Shown: positions 51,883-61,973, numbered from the stretch's first letter. The stretch is DNA of 64,000 nt from Hydrogenophaga palleronii NBRC 102513 (GCF_001571225.1 NZ_BCTJ01000008.1:62001-126000); one strand, 5' to 3'. The notes: generated from the letters alone by a model not told the origin. Numbers and translations are program-made.

Positions 51883-54546
51883 TCAGGCCCTGAGCGACTG
51901 GTTGCCGCGGTCGGCGTGGCTGAAGTGCAGCCGAGTGATCTCGTCGGAGACGTGCACCGCGGCGTCTTCGCAATCGTCAAGCAGGGCGGCGAGGTCGCTC
52001 CAGGTGCGCAGGCCTTCGGGGCTGCGCTGCCAGTTGCTCAGGTCGGTGAGTTGCCAGGCCGCGGGGTCGGGCAGGCCTTGCGCCAGCACGGCGTCTTGCG
52101 GCGTGGTGCTGGTCGCCAGCTTGGCCAGGCGCGAGCGCAGTGTCTGCAGCACCCAGGCGAGCGAGCGCGGGTTGTCGTGGTCCATCACCAGCAGGTCGAT
52201 CAGCGCCACCATGTCGCGCCGCTGCTGGTAACGGGCGTGGAAGGTGATGGTGCTGTCGAACAGGGCCACCACGGCTTCGAAGCCGGCGGCGTCGTGCAGG
52301 CAGCCGTGTTCGAGCGCCAGCGAGAGCGCGCGAGAGAGCGTGATCAGGCGCTCGATGTGGCGGCCCATGGAGAGCAGGCGCCAGCCGTCGTCGCGCACCA
52401 TGCGGTCGGTCTGTGAGCCGGTGATGGCGGCCAGCAGTTCGCTGGCGTTCTGCAGCGCCACGATGGCTTCGGCGGTGGTGTATTCGGCGTCGGTGGAGAG
52501 TGCGGCGCAACTGCGCGCGAAGCTGGCCTCGGTGCGTTCGATCAGGTGCCAGTGTTCCCGCGACAGGCGTTCGCGCACCTGCGATGCCGCGGCCTTCAGG
52601 GCGCGCAGGTTGAAGCCCACGCTGTGCGACTGTGCCGCCATCGGGTCGCTGGCGGGCGGGCAGAGAGCGGCGATCAGGCTGCGTGCGAACACCCGCGGCG
52701 AGAGTTGGGCGGTGGGCGCGTCGGCCAGCACCAGGGCGTTTTCGCGCGCCATGCCCGACATCCAGGCCATCAGCGCGCGCGAGCTGGGCTCTTCGCCGCC
52801 CATGTGGTTCAACACGATCTGCGCCAGGCGGATGCTGTTTTCTGCGCGTTCGGTGTAGCGGCCGAGCCAGAACAGGTTTTCGGCGGCGCGGCTGGTCACC
52901 GGCCACCGCTGCTGCGCCAGCGCCAGCGTGCTGGGTGCGGCGTCGAGCAGGCTGGTGTGGTCCACCGGCCCTTCGGTGAGCACCCAGCAGTCGGCGCTGC
53001 TGCCGCCGCGCTGCATGGCCGCGATGAGTTCACCACGCGGCGCCAGCCGCACCAGGCCACCGGGCAGGATGCGCCAGGACTGCGGGCCGTCGGCCAGTGC
53101 GAACACGCGCAGCATGGCCGAGCGTGGCATCAGGCGTTCGCCGCTCCAGGTGGGGGTTTGCGACAGCGGCAGCCAGGACTGCACGGTGTAGTCGTCGGGG
53201 TGGCGCGCCATGCGGCCCGACCACTCGTCGAGTTCGCGCTCGCTCAGGCTCTGGCCCATCACCGTTTCCAGGCCCGAGCGCGGGTAGGTGGGTTTGATCA
53301 CGCTGTCCTTGAGCAGCGGCAACACCTCACGCAGCGCTGCGTCTTCGCCGCACCACCAGGTGGCTAGCGAGGGCAGGGCCAGCTCTTCGCCCAGCAGGTG
53401 GCGGCTGATGGCGGGCAGGAAGCCGAGCAACGCGCTCGACTCCAGCGGCGCCGAACCCGGCGCGTTGGCCAGCAGAAGGTTGCCGGCGCGCAGCACCTGC
53501 AGCAGGCCGGGCACGCCCAGGCGCGAATCGGAGCGCAGTTCCAGCGGGTCCAGCCACTCGTCGTCCAGGCGCTTGATCAGCGCGTGCACAGGCTCCAGGC
53601 CGTCGAGCGTCTTGAGGAACAGGCGCTGGTCGCGCACCGTGAGGTCGTTGCCTTCGACCAGGGTGAGGCCGAGGTAACGCGCCAGGTAGGCGTGTTCAAA
53701 GTAGGTTTCGTTGTACGGGCCGGGGGTGAGCAGCGCGATGCGCGCGTGTTCGCCCTCGGGTGCCATGCGCTTGATGCCGTCCATCAGTGCGCGGTAGCTG
53801 GCCGCCAGGCGCTGCACCTTCATGCCGGCGAAGGCCTTGGGGAACTGCCGGCCGATGGCGATGCGGTTTTCCAGCAGGTAACCCAGGCCGGAAGGCGCCT
53901 GCGTGCGCTGGCCGACCACCCACCAGCGGCCGTCCGGGCCCTGGGCGAGATCGAAGCCGACGATGTGCAGCCAGGTGTCGCCGGGCGGGCGCACGCCCTG
54001 CATGGCGCGCAGGTAACCGGGGTGGCCCTGCACCAGCGCGGCGGGCAGCAGGGCGCGCTTGAGCAGTTCGCGCTCGCCGTACAGGTCGGCCATCATGGCG
54101 TTGAGCAGGCGCGCGCGCTGCAGCACGCCGGTTTCGATCTGCGCCCAGTCTTTCGGGCCGATGAGCTTGGGGAACAGGTCCAGTGCCCAGGGCCGTTCCA
54201 GGCCGCTGTCGGCGTTGGCGTAGACGTTGTAGGTGACGCCGTTGTCGCGCACCTGGCGCTGCAGGTTGTCGGCGCGGCGGTTCAGTTCGGTAAAACCGTC
54301 GGTGCCGATGTGCTCGAAGAAGCTGCTCCAGGTGGGCGAGAGCGCATCGGCATCGGGACGGCCGCCGGCGCGCAACTCGTCGCGGTGGCCGGGGTCGGCC
54401 GGCACCGAAAGCGACAGCGCCCAGTCACCGGGCGACTCGGGGTGCAGACCGGCAAAAAGAGAGTCTTCTGGATCGGGATTCACGGGGCCCAAGTATGCCC
54501 GTTGGCCCGCACGCGGCCCCGCGTCACCGGGGTCGCCGCGTTGCAT
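51883..54546 (-). CDS. Circularly permuted ATP-grasp fused to alpha-E domain
   Basis: 887 residues in two parts that are often separate genes. About residues 75-550 form a circularly permuted ATP-grasp ligase (NGVTYNVYANADSGLERPW, LHIVGFDLAQGPDGRWWVV, NRIAIGRQFP, and the C-terminal VIKPTYPRSGLETVMGQSL with QSWLPLSQTP). About 560-885 is the all-helical alpha-E domain (TSRAAENLFWLGRYTERAEN, LSMGRHIERLITLSRALSLALE). ATP-grasp chemistry suggests peptide or amide bond formation. Start ATG 54546 follows the previous stop by 3 bases; GTG 54483 is an alternative start just before DPEDSLFAG. No function has been proven for the family to my knowledge. Confidence 0.9.
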   Translation of the reverse strand: MQRGDPGDAGPRAGQRAYLGPVNPDPEDSLFAGLHPESPGDWALSLSVPADPGHRDELRAGGRPDADALSPTWSSFFEHIGTDGFTELNRRADNLQRQVRDNGVTYNVYANADSGLERPWALDLFPKLIGPKDWAQIETGVLQRARLLNAMMADLYGERELLKRALLPAALVQGHPGYLRAMQGVRPPGDTWLHIVGFDLAQGPDGRWWVVGQRTQAPSGLGYLLENRIAIGRQFPKAFAGMKVQRLAASYRALMDGIKRMAPEGEHARIALLTPGPYNETYFEHAYLARYLGLTLVEGNDLTVRDQRLFLKTLDGLEPVHALIKRLDDEWLDPLELRSDSRLGVPGLLQVLRAGNLLLANAPGSAPLESSALLGFLPAISRHLLGEELALPSLATWWCGEDAALREVLPLLKDSVIKPTYPRSGLETVMGQSLSERELDEWSGRMARHPDDYTVQSWLPLSQTPTWSGERLMPRSAMLRVFALADGPQSWRILPGGLVRLAPRGELIAAMQRGGSSADCWVLTEGPVDHTSLLDAAPSTLALAQQRWPVTSRAAENLFWLGRYTERAENSIRLAQIVLNHMGGEEPSSRALMAWMSGMARENALVLADAPTAQLSPRVFARSLIAALCPPASDPMAAQSHSVGFNLRALKAAASQVRERLSREHWHLIERTEASFARSCAALSTDAEYTTAEAIVALQNASELLAAITGSQTDRMVRDDGWRLLSMGRHIERLITLSRALSLALEHGCLHDAAGFEAVVALFDSTITFHARYQQRRDMVALIDLLVMDHDNPRSLAWVLQTLRSRLAKLATSTTPQDAVLAQGLPDPAAWQLTDLSNWQRSPEGLRTWSDLAALLDDCEDAAVHVSDEITRLHFSHADRGNQSLRA

Positions 54547-54549
54547 CGG

Positions 54550-57500
54550 TCACGCCGCGCCGCGTGGCGCACGCCCCACCGCTCGCAGGTCCAGGGTGCA
54601 GGGGAACTCGCGGCTGCTGCTGGCCGGGGCCACGTCCATGCGGCCGGGTGTGTGGCCCATCTGGAAAAAGCGCGACAGGCGCCGGCTCTCGGCCTCGTAG
54701 GCGTTGATCGGGAAGGTGTCGTAGTTGCGCCCGCCCGGGTGGGCCACGTGGTATTGGCAGCCGCCCATGGAGCGCTTGAGCCAGGTGTCGACGATGTCGA
54801 AGGTCAATGGCGCGTGCGCAGGAATCGACGGGTGCAGCGCCGACGGCGGGCTCCAGGCCTTGTAGCGCACGCCGGCCACGTACTCGCCCACGGTGCCGGT
54901 GCTGTGCAGCGGGATGGCATGGCCGTTGCAGGTGATCACGTGGCGGCTGTCGTTGAAGCCGCTCACGCGCACCTCGATGCGTTCCAGCGACGAGTCCACA
55001 TACCGCACGGTGCCACCGATCGCGCCTTCTTCGCCCATCACGTGCCAGGGTTCGAGCGCGCTGCGCAGGGTGAGCTCGATGCCACGCGCCTGCACCTGGC
55101 CGACCAGCGGGAAACGGAACTCGAAGTGCGGCTCGAACCAGGCCATGTCGAAGGTGTAGCCGAAGTCGGCAAGGTCGGACAGCACGTCTTCGAAGTCGGT
55201 GCGCACGAAGGTCGGCAGCAGCAGGCGGTCGTGCAGCTCGGTGCCCCAGCGCGTGAGGCGGCCGTGCCAGGGCTGTTGCCAGAAGCGCGACACCAGGGCG
55301 CGCAGCAGCAGCTGTTGCGCGATGCTCATGCGCGCGTGCGGCGGCATCTCGAAGGCACGCAGCTCCAGCAGGCCGAGGCGGCCGGTGGGTGAGTCGGGCG
55401 AGAACAGCTTGTCGATGCAGAACTCGCTGCGGTGGGTGTTGCCGGTGACGTCGATCAGGATGTTGCGCAGCGTGCGGTCCACCATCCAGGGCGGCATGTC
55501 TTCGCCGTAGGTCTTGCGGTTCTGCTCGATCTGCGAGAGCGCGATCTCCAGCTCGTACAACTGGTCGTTGCGCGCCTCGTCCACGCGCGGCGCCTGGCTG
55601 GTCGGGCCGATGAACAGGCCGCTGAACAGGTAGGACAGCGAAGGGTGGTTGTGCCAGTAGGCCAGCAGGCTGCCAAGCAGCTCGGGCTTGCGCAGGAAGG
55701 GCGAGTCGGCCGGTGTGGCGCCCCCCATCACGAAGTGGTTGCCGCCCCCGGTGCCGGTGTGGCGGCCGTCGGTCATGAACTTCTCGGCGCACAGGCGCGT
55801 CTGGTGCGCGGCCTCGTAGAGGAATTCGGTGTGCTCCACCAGTTCGCCCCAGTTCTTCGCCGGGTGGATGTTGACCTCGATCACACCCGGGTCGGGTGTG
55901 ACCTGCAGCATCTTCAGGCGGGGGTCGCGCGGGGGTGGGTAGCCTTCGAGCACGATGCGCACGCCCAGCTTCTCGGCCGTGGCTTCCACCGCGGCGAGCA
56001 GGTCGAGGTAGTCCTCCAGCAGCGCCATCGGCGGCATGAAGATGTAGAGGTGGTGGTTCTTGCCACCGCCGGCCTTCTCGGCCTTGGGGCCGTTGGCGCG
56101 GTGCGGGTCGCGTGCTTCCACGCACAGCGCGGTGCGCGTGAGCCAGGCGGCCGACTCCTCGCGCTGCGGGAAGCGCGCGGCCAGGGCCTGCACCGGTGCC
56201 GCGCCCGGGCCGGGCTGGCCGGGGCGCAGGCCTTCCACGGTTTCGGCGTCGGGGTCGAAGTCCGTGCCCTGCAGCGCCACCGTGCCACCACCGGCAAAAC
56301 CACCACCCACCTGGTGCGGCGACACCTGGCGCTTGAGCGCGGCGCCACGCGGCAGCGGGTCGCGCGCGGAGTGTGGGTCTTGTTCGATGTGGTACGGATA
56401 GTCGGCCGCCGAGACCCAGGGCAGCGAATCCAGCGGCAGCCGATAGCCCATGGGCGAGTCGCCTGGCACCAGGTACATGCGCTCGTCGCGCAGGAACCAG
56501 GGGCCGGTGGACCACACCGTGCCCGAGATGCGCGGATAACCGCTCTTGCCGTTGCTCGACAGCGCGCCGTTCTGGCCCGCGGCCTGCAGTGGCAGCACAT
56601 AACCCACGGTGCTCTCCAGTCCCTGGCTGAAGACGCGGCGCAGGCGCGCGCGTTCCAGTTCGTCGTCGAGCTTGCTGTCGAACGGGTCTACGTTCACCGG
56701 CAGGCGGCGTTCGCGCCAGAGGTAGTACCAGGTGTCCTCGAAGCCGGGCGTGATGTACTGCGTCGACAGGCCGAGCTTGCGTGCCAATGCTTGTGTGAAG
56801 CGGCGCGCGTCGTCGCTGGTGTAGTGCGCCTCGTCGCGCTCGTCGGCCAGCAGGGCGGGGTTGTGCCAGACGGGTTCGCCGTCGGTGCGCCAGAACAGGG
56901 ACAGCGCCCAGCGCGGCAGCTGCTCACCGGGGTACCACTTGCCCTGGCCCATGTGCACGAAACCACCGGCGCCGTACTCGGCGCGCAGGCGGTCGAGCAG
57001 CTCGGTGGCGTAGCCGCGTTTGGTGGGGCCCAGGGCGTCGGTGTTCCATTCGCCGGCGTCGCGGTCGCTGGTGGCGACGAAGGTCGGTTCGCCGCCCATG
57101 GTCAGGCGCACGTCGTGCCGTTCAAGGTCGGCATCGACCCGATCACCCAGCGCCAGCACGCCGGCCCACTGGTCTTCGGTGTAGGGGCTGGTGACGCGCG
57201 GCGATTCGTAGATGCGCGTCACGCCCATGTGGTGGCTGAATTCCACCTCGCACGGGTCCATCGCACCTTCCACCGGCGCGGCGCTGGAGGGCTGCGGCGT
57301 GCAGGCCAGTGGCACATGGCCTTCGCCGGCGAGCAGGCCGGAGGTCGGGTCCAGGCCGATCCAGCCGGCACCGGGCAGGAACACCTCGCACCAGGCGTGC
57401 AGGTCGGTGAAGTCTTTCTCGGGCCCGTTCGGGCCGTCCACCGATTTCACATCGGCGGTGAGCTGGATCAGGTAGCCCGAGACGAAGCGCGCGGCCAGGC

Positions 57501-58083
57501 CCAGGTGGCGCAGGATCTGCACCAGCAGCCAGCCGCTGTCGCGGCAGGAGCCGCTCTTGAGCTTGAGCGTGTCTTCCGGCGTCTGCACGCCGGGCTCCAT
57601 GCGGATGGTGTAGGCGATGTCGCGCTGCAGCCGCTGGTTGATCTCGACCAGGAAGTCAATGGTGCGGCGCTGCTTGCGGTCCACTGCGTCCACGTATTGT
57701 TTGAGCAGCGGCGTCAGCGGTTCGGTGGCGAGGTAGGGCGCGAGGTCCTTGGTCTGTGCGTCGTCGTAGCCGAACGGAAAGTTCTCGGCCTCGGGTTCGA
57801 GGAAAAAGTCGAACGGGTTGTAGACCGCCATCTCGACCACCAGGTCGATCGTCACCTTGAACTCGGTGGTCGGCTCGGGGAACACCAGGCGCGCCTGGTA
57901 GTTGGCGAAGGGGTCCTGCTGCCAGTTGATGAAGTGGTTGCCCGGCTCGATGCGCTGCGAGTACGACAGCACCTTGGTGCGGCTGTGAGGCGCGGGCCTC
58001 AGCCGCACCACTTGTGGCCCCAGCTTGACCAGGCGGTCGTACCGATAATGGGTGATGTGGCTCAGGGCGACATGGATGGCCAT
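54550..58083 (-). CDS. Transglutaminase-DUF2126 fusion protein
   Basis: 1177 residues; first gene of the operon. Transglutaminase N-terminal beta domain at about 1-95, then the core with Cys180 (LKSGSCRDSGWLLVQ), His229 (DLHAWCEVF) and Asp245 (GLDPTSG). The rest (about 290-1177) is DUF2126, with GGEPTFVATSDRDAGEWN, the block GGGKNHHLYIFMPPMALLEDY, TPDPGVIEVNIHPAKNWGEL and TDGRHTGTGGGNHFVMGG. The last three strongly resemble glutamine-synthetase-fold catalytic motifs, consistent with the published view that DUF2126 is a carboxylate-amine-ligase-like domain. A possible extended -10 (TGCTAGCAT, minus strand, 58162-58167 region) and a leader hairpin at 58120-58140 lie upstream. Neighbours and spacing point to one functional unit. 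Confidence 0.9.
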   Translation of the reverse strand: MAIHVALSHITHYRYDRLVKLGPQVVRLRPAPHSRTKVLSYSQRIEPGNHFINWQQDPFANYQARLVFPEPTTEFKVTIDLVVEMAVYNPFDFFLEPEAENFPFGYDDAQTKDLAPYLATEPLTPLLKQYVDAVDRKQRRTIDFLVEINQRLQRDIAYTIRMEPGVQTPEDTLKLKSGSCRDSGWLLVQILRHLGLAARFVSGYLIQLTADVKSVDGPNGPEKDFTDLHAWCEVFLPGAGWIGLDPTSGLLAGEGHVPLACTPQPSSAAPVEGAMDPCEVEFSHHMGVTRIYESPRVTSPYTEDQWAGVLALGDRVDADLERHDVRLTMGGEPTFVATSDRDAGEWNTDALGPTKRGYATELLDRLRAEYGAGGFVHMGQGKWYPGEQLPRWALSLFWRTDGEPVWHNPALLADERDEAHYTSDDARRFTQALARKLGLSTQYITPGFEDTWYYLWRERRLPVNVDPFDSKLDDELERARLRRVFSQGLESTVGYVLPLQAAGQNGALSSNGKSGYPRISGTVWSTGPWFLRDERMYLVPGDSPMGYRLPLDSLPWVSAADYPYHIEQDPHSARDPLPRGAALKRQVSPHQVGGGFAGGGTVALQGTDFDPDAETVEGLRPGQPGPGAAPVQALAARFPQREESAAWLTRTALCVEARDPHRANGPKAEKAGGGKNHHLYIFMPPMALLEDYLDLLAAVEATAEKLGVRIVLEGYPPPRDPRLKMLQVTPDPGVIEVNIHPAKNWGELVEHTEFLYEAAHQTRLCAEKFMTDGRHTGTGGGNHFVMGGATPADSPFLRKPELLGSLLAYWHNHPSLSYLFSGLFIGPTSQAPRVDEARNDQLYELEIALSQIEQNRKTYGEDMPPWMVDRTLRNILIDVTGNTHRSEFCIDKLFSPDSPTGRLGLLELRAFEMPPHARMSIAQQLLLRALVSRFWQQPWHGRLTRWGTELHDRLLLPTFVRTDFEDVLSDLADFGYTFDMAWFEPHFEFRFPLVGQVQARGIELTLRSALEPWHVMGEEGAIGGTVRYVDSSLERIEVRVSGFNDSRHVITCNGHAIPLHSTGTVGEYVAGVRYKAWSPPSALHPSIPAHAPLTFDIVDTWLKRSMGGCQYHVAHPGGRNYDTFPINAYEAESRRLSRFFQMGHTPGRMDVAPASSSREFPCTLDLRAVGRAPRGAA

Positions 58084-58208
58084 AACGAGAGACTTTCCAG
58101 GGAGGAGGGGTCAACAATGGATCCGCAGGCAAAAAAGCCTTTGCCGGGGCGGCTTGCAACCATGCTAGCAAGTCTTGCGCCACGGCTGCGTGACAAGGCA
58201 GCGAAGCC

Positions 58209-60713
58209 GTGCTGCGCGGTCTGATCATGCGCCATGGCGGCACCGCCGTGTTGCTGGGCTGGGTGGCGGGGGTGGCGCTGCAGTTGCAGCAGCCGGCCCT
58301 GTGGGGCCTGGGAATCTATCTGGCTCTGCTGGCGCTGGCCGGCTTCATGGCGCTGGGCGTGGCGTTCATGCGTGTGCCCGGCACGCTGTCCGGCTGGCGC
58401 TGCCTGGTGCTTGTGCTGCTGGGTGCGCTCACTGGTTTTGGCCTCACGGGCGCGCGTGCCGCGCACTTTGTCGCCGACGCGCTGAACCCGGCGCTGGAGG
58501 GCGCCAGCCTGCAGGTGACGGGGCGCATTGCCTCCCTGCCGCAGCACAGCGCGCAAGACCAGCGCTTCGAATTTCAGGTGGAGTCGGCGGCCACGCTGGC
58601 AGGCGAGGCGGTGCACCTGCCGCCGCGCCTGCAGCTGGGCTGGTACGGCCAGGGCAACGCCTGGAACAATGCCGACAGCAGCCACGCGGCGCGCAGCAAC
58701 CCGGCCGTGCGCGCCGGTGAACGCTGGCGCTTCACCGTGCGCTTGCGCCAGCCGCATGGCAACAGCAACCCGCATGGTTTCGACCGCGAGCGCTGGCTCT
58801 GGGAGCAAGGCATCCAGGCCACGGGTTATGTGCGCAACGGCCCACGTGATCCGGCGCCGCAGCGGCTCGGGGCCACGCTCTGGCACCCGCTGGACAGCCT
58901 GCGCCAGAGCGTGGCGGAACGCATCGAGACGCGGGTGGCACCACACGATCCGCGCAGCGCGGGTGTGCTGAGTGCGCTGGTGGTGGGAGACCAGGGTGCC
59001 ATCGAACGCACCGACTGGGACCTGTTCCGCACCACAGGCGTGGCCCACCTTGTCAGTATTTCAGGATTGCACGTCACCCTGTTCGCCTGGCTCGCGACCT
59101 TGCTCGTGGGCGCGCTCTGGCGGCGCCTGGCTTTTCTCCGGCCGGGTGCGCTGCTGGCACTGCCGGCACCCTGGGCCGCCGGCATCGGCGGTGTGGCGCT
59201 GGCATTGGCCTACGCGCTGTTCTCGGGCTGGGGCGTGCCGGCGCAACGCACGGTGCTGATGCTGGCCGTGGTGGTGGGCTTGCGCCTGTCGGTGCGGCAC
59301 TGGCCCTGGCCGCAGGTCTGGCTGCTGGCGCTGGCGGTGGTCTTGTTGCTCGATCCCTGGGCGCTGATGCAGGCCGGCTTCTGGCTCAGCTTTGTGGCGG
59401 TGGCCATCCTGTTCGCCACCGACCCCGGCCGTTCAACACAAGTGACGGGTGACCCGGTGCGCTGGACGCAGCGTGGCAGCACGGCCGTGCTGGGCCTGCT
59501 GCGTGAGCAGGGCGTGGTCACGGTGGCATTGGCGCCGCTGACGCTGTTGCTGTTCGGCCAGTTCTCGGTGGTCGGCCTGCTGGCCAACCTGGTGGCCATT
59601 CCCTGGGTGACCTTGCTGGTGACACCACTGGCCTTGTTGGGTGTGTTGCTGCCGCCGCTGTGGGACGCAGCGGCCTGGGCGGTGCAGCTGTTGTCGGGCG
59701 TTTTGCAGTGGCTGGCGCAATGGCCGTGGGCGGCGCTGTTCCGGCCGGTGGCGCCACTGCCGCTGGCCGTCGCCGCCGTGCTGGGCGCGGCGCTGCTGGT
59801 GTTGCGCCTGCCCTGGGTGCTGCGCCTGTCGGGCCTGCTGCTGGTGTGGCCGGCCTTGTTGTACACGCCGCCGCGCCCGATGCCGGGCCAGTTCGAGTTG
59901 ATCGCACTGGACGTGGGGCAGGGCAGTGCCGTGCTGCTGCGCACCGCCACGCACAGCCTGCTGTACGACACAGGGCCGCGTTACGGGCCTGCGCCCGACG
60001 CCAGCGACGCCGGAGACCGTGTGGTGCTGCCGTTGTTGCGTGCGCTGGACGAGCGGCTCGATGCGGTGGTGGTGAGCCACCGCGACAGCGACCATTCGGG
60101 CGGGGCGGCGGCGGTGCAGGCCGCGATGCCGCAGGCACGCTGGTGGTCGTCTTACGACGCCGACCCGGCGCGCCGCTGCGTGGCGGGCCAGCGCTGGCAA
60201 TGGGACGGGGTGGACTTCGAGGTGCTGCATCCGCAACCCGATCACTACAACGAAGAGGGCCAGGGCAGGCTCTCCAGCAACGCCATGTCGTGCGTGCTGC
60301 GGGTGGCGAACGGCGCGCACAGCGCCTGGTTGGGCGGTGACATCGATGCGGCACAAGAGACCCGCCTGGCGATGGCGCGCCCCGATCTGCGTGCCACCGT
60401 CATGCTCGCGCCACACCACGGCAGCAAGACCTCCAGCAGCCCGGTGCTGCTCAACACCTTGCAACCGCAGTGGGTGATCGTGCAGTCGGGTTACCGCAAC
60501 CGCTTCAACCACCCGGCGCCCACGGTGCTGGAGCGGTATGCGCAGCGCGGCATTCCGTGGGTGAATTCACCCGATTGCGGCGCCGCCACTTGGCGCAGCG
60601 CCGAGCCCGGCAACGTGCACTGCCGGCGCGAGCTGGACCCGCGCTACTGGCAGTACCGGGCGGCAGGCCCGGCCGCCGCCGCTGCCAATACGGCAACGTT
60701 GGCCGCACCCTGA
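58209..60713 (+). CDS. comEC: ComEC/Rec2 DNA uptake channel
   Basis: 834-residue inner-membrane channel for single-stranded DNA during natural transformation. An N-terminal DUF4131 region with OB-like beta sequence (about 30-200) is followed by the competence domain (VGDQGAIERTDWDLFRTTGVAHLVSISGLH, in two halves around TTGVAHLV) with about eight helices. A C-terminal metallo-beta-lactamase domain (from LIALDVGQGSAVLLR) has SHRDSDHSGG and LAPHHGSKTSSS. The start is GTG 58209 or, equally possible, ATG 58227. It is divergent from the transglutaminase operon. A gene remnant follows in the same frame straight after its stop. Confidence 0.93.
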   Translation: MLRGLIMRHGGTAVLLGWVAGVALQLQQPALWGLGIYLALLALAGFMALGVAFMRVPGTLSGWRCLVLVLLGALTGFGLTGARAAHFVADALNPALEGASLQVTGRIASLPQHSAQDQRFEFQVESAATLAGEAVHLPPRLQLGWYGQGNAWNNADSSHAARSNPAVRAGERWRFTVRLRQPHGNSNPHGFDRERWLWEQGIQATGYVRNGPRDPAPQRLGATLWHPLDSLRQSVAERIETRVAPHDPRSAGVLSALVVGDQGAIERTDWDLFRTTGVAHLVSISGLHVTLFAWLATLLVGALWRRLAFLRPGALLALPAPWAAGIGGVALALAYALFSGWGVPAQRTVLMLAVVVGLRLSVRHWPWPQVWLLALAVVLLLDPWALMQAGFWLSFVAVAILFATDPGRSTQVTGDPVRWTQRGSTAVLGLLREQGVVTVALAPLTLLLFGQFSVVGLLANLVAIPWVTLLVTPLALLGVLLPPLWDAAAWAVQLLSGVLQWLAQWPWAALFRPVAPLPLAVAAVLGAALLVLRLPWVLRLSGLLLVWPALLYTPPRPMPGQFELIALDVGQGSAVLLRTATHSLLYDTGPRYGPAPDASDAGDRVVLPLLRALDERLDAVVVSHRDSDHSGGAAAVQAAMPQARWWSSYDADPARRCVAGQRWQWDGVDFEVLHPQPDHYNEEGQGRLSSNAMSCVLRVANGAHSAWLGGDIDAAQETRLAMARPDLRATVMLAPHHGSKTSSSPVLLNTLQPQWVIVQSGYRNRFNHPAPTVLERYAQRGIPWVNSPDCGAATWRSAEPGNVHCRRELDPRYWQYRAAGPAAAAANTATLAAP

Positions 60714-61887
60714 GATACGCGCGGGTGGTGCGCTGGGGCCTTCGCGAGCCTCTTCAACGCCAACGCGGTCGGCGTGGTGTTCAGCCAGGGCACCTATGAG
60801 TTCACTCGCGACAACGCCGACAGGGACACCGTCGTCGGCTACAAGGTCACGACTCCCGACGGCAGTGAGTCCTACGACACGCTCGTCTTGCGCACCAGCA
60901 GCAGTGCAGACGGAAAGCTTCGAATGATTGGAAACCAGTACCGTTTTCCAGGCCGTGTCGCGGCCTACCAGCAGCGGCGCAACTTCATCAGTCTGGGCCA
61001 GGAAGCCTATGACTACTTCAGCACGGGTTATGCGCTGGACGTGAACAACCGTCAGCGCTCGGGCAACCTCGGTCCGGTGTTCAATCGCGTCGTCGTGACC
61101 ACGCCCAGCGGCTCGGTCCTCACGCTGCAGCCCAGCGGCAACTCCAGTTTCCTGGGCCTGGTCAAGCCAGGTGGGGTGGTCACCGGAACCAGCTTCGTTC
61201 GCTTGCGCAGCGAGTATGTGGACGGCAGCACGTCCCGCCCGCGCCCCCGCACCGTGGACCCCTCGCTCTTCTTTGTGGCGGATCCGGACCGCACGGAAGC
61301 CACTCTGGCCAATGCCGGGTCGCAGGGAACCTGGCGGTTCGATTACTACCTCAACTTCGACGATCCGGCCACTCCTCAGGACGGCACCACGGTGCACCGA
61401 GGTGCAGTACTACAAGAGCCGCGCTCGCGCCCTCACCATCGCCGAACTCCGCACCCAGGGGCTTGCGCAGTTGGTGCCGGCCATGGTCGCTGACATGCGC
61501 TCGGGCACCGAGCCTTCAGGCGTGCAGGACGCGGGGCAGAATGTGTTTGTGCAGGGTGACACCGGCGACATCGTCACGGACAACGGCGGTCCTGGCTGGA
61601 GTGTCGGTGCGGGCCAATTGCCCCCCACGCAGATCACCTTGTTTGGGCGGTCGCCGCGCACGGGCAGCAACGCCAACTTCACCGATTCCGTCGATGTGCG
61701 ATCGACCGCGCGCCAGGCCATCGTCCCTTGCTCGGTGCAGAGCGTGACGGACGACCACTGCTTCAATAGGGGTTCCAGCTACGCCGAGGGGACGCGTCTC
61801 ACGGGTCTGCATCTCTTCGCACGTGACATGGCAGGACGTGAGTACGCCAACTTCTACGCGATGTATCAGCTCAACGTCGCTCCGTAA
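60714..61887 (+). pseudogene. Truncated and frameshifted secreted-protein remnant
   Basis: Protein-like sequence runs in the comEC frame from about 60738 (AFASLFNANAVGVVFSQGTYEF) with no credible start or ribosome site, so the N terminus is missing. At about 61391-61394 the reading must shift: deleting one G in CCACGGTGCACCGAGG turns the frame into TTVTEVQYYKSRARALTIAE and it then runs to the stop at 61887 (MYQLNVAP). Joined, the product is about 390 residues, beta-rich, with internal repeats of VTTPSGS-like and VDPSLFFVADPD segments and no recognised domain. Codon choice is visibly less G/C-extreme than that of comEC, hinting at foreign origin. A sequencing error could explain the shift but not the missing start. 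Confidence 0.7.
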
Positions 61888-61973
61888 AAGTTTCTCGAGG
61901 CGCCGGGATTGGCCTGCGCTCCGTCTGCGGATGCACAGAGCCCAATCCCCGCGTTGCCGAGGTGACAGGCCGG

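Noticed and set aside
55432..58224. 930-codon plus-strand frame opposite the transglutaminase-DUF2126 gene
   Set aside because: Val/Gly/Arg/His-rich shadow translation without motifs; the minus strand is unmistakably the coding one.
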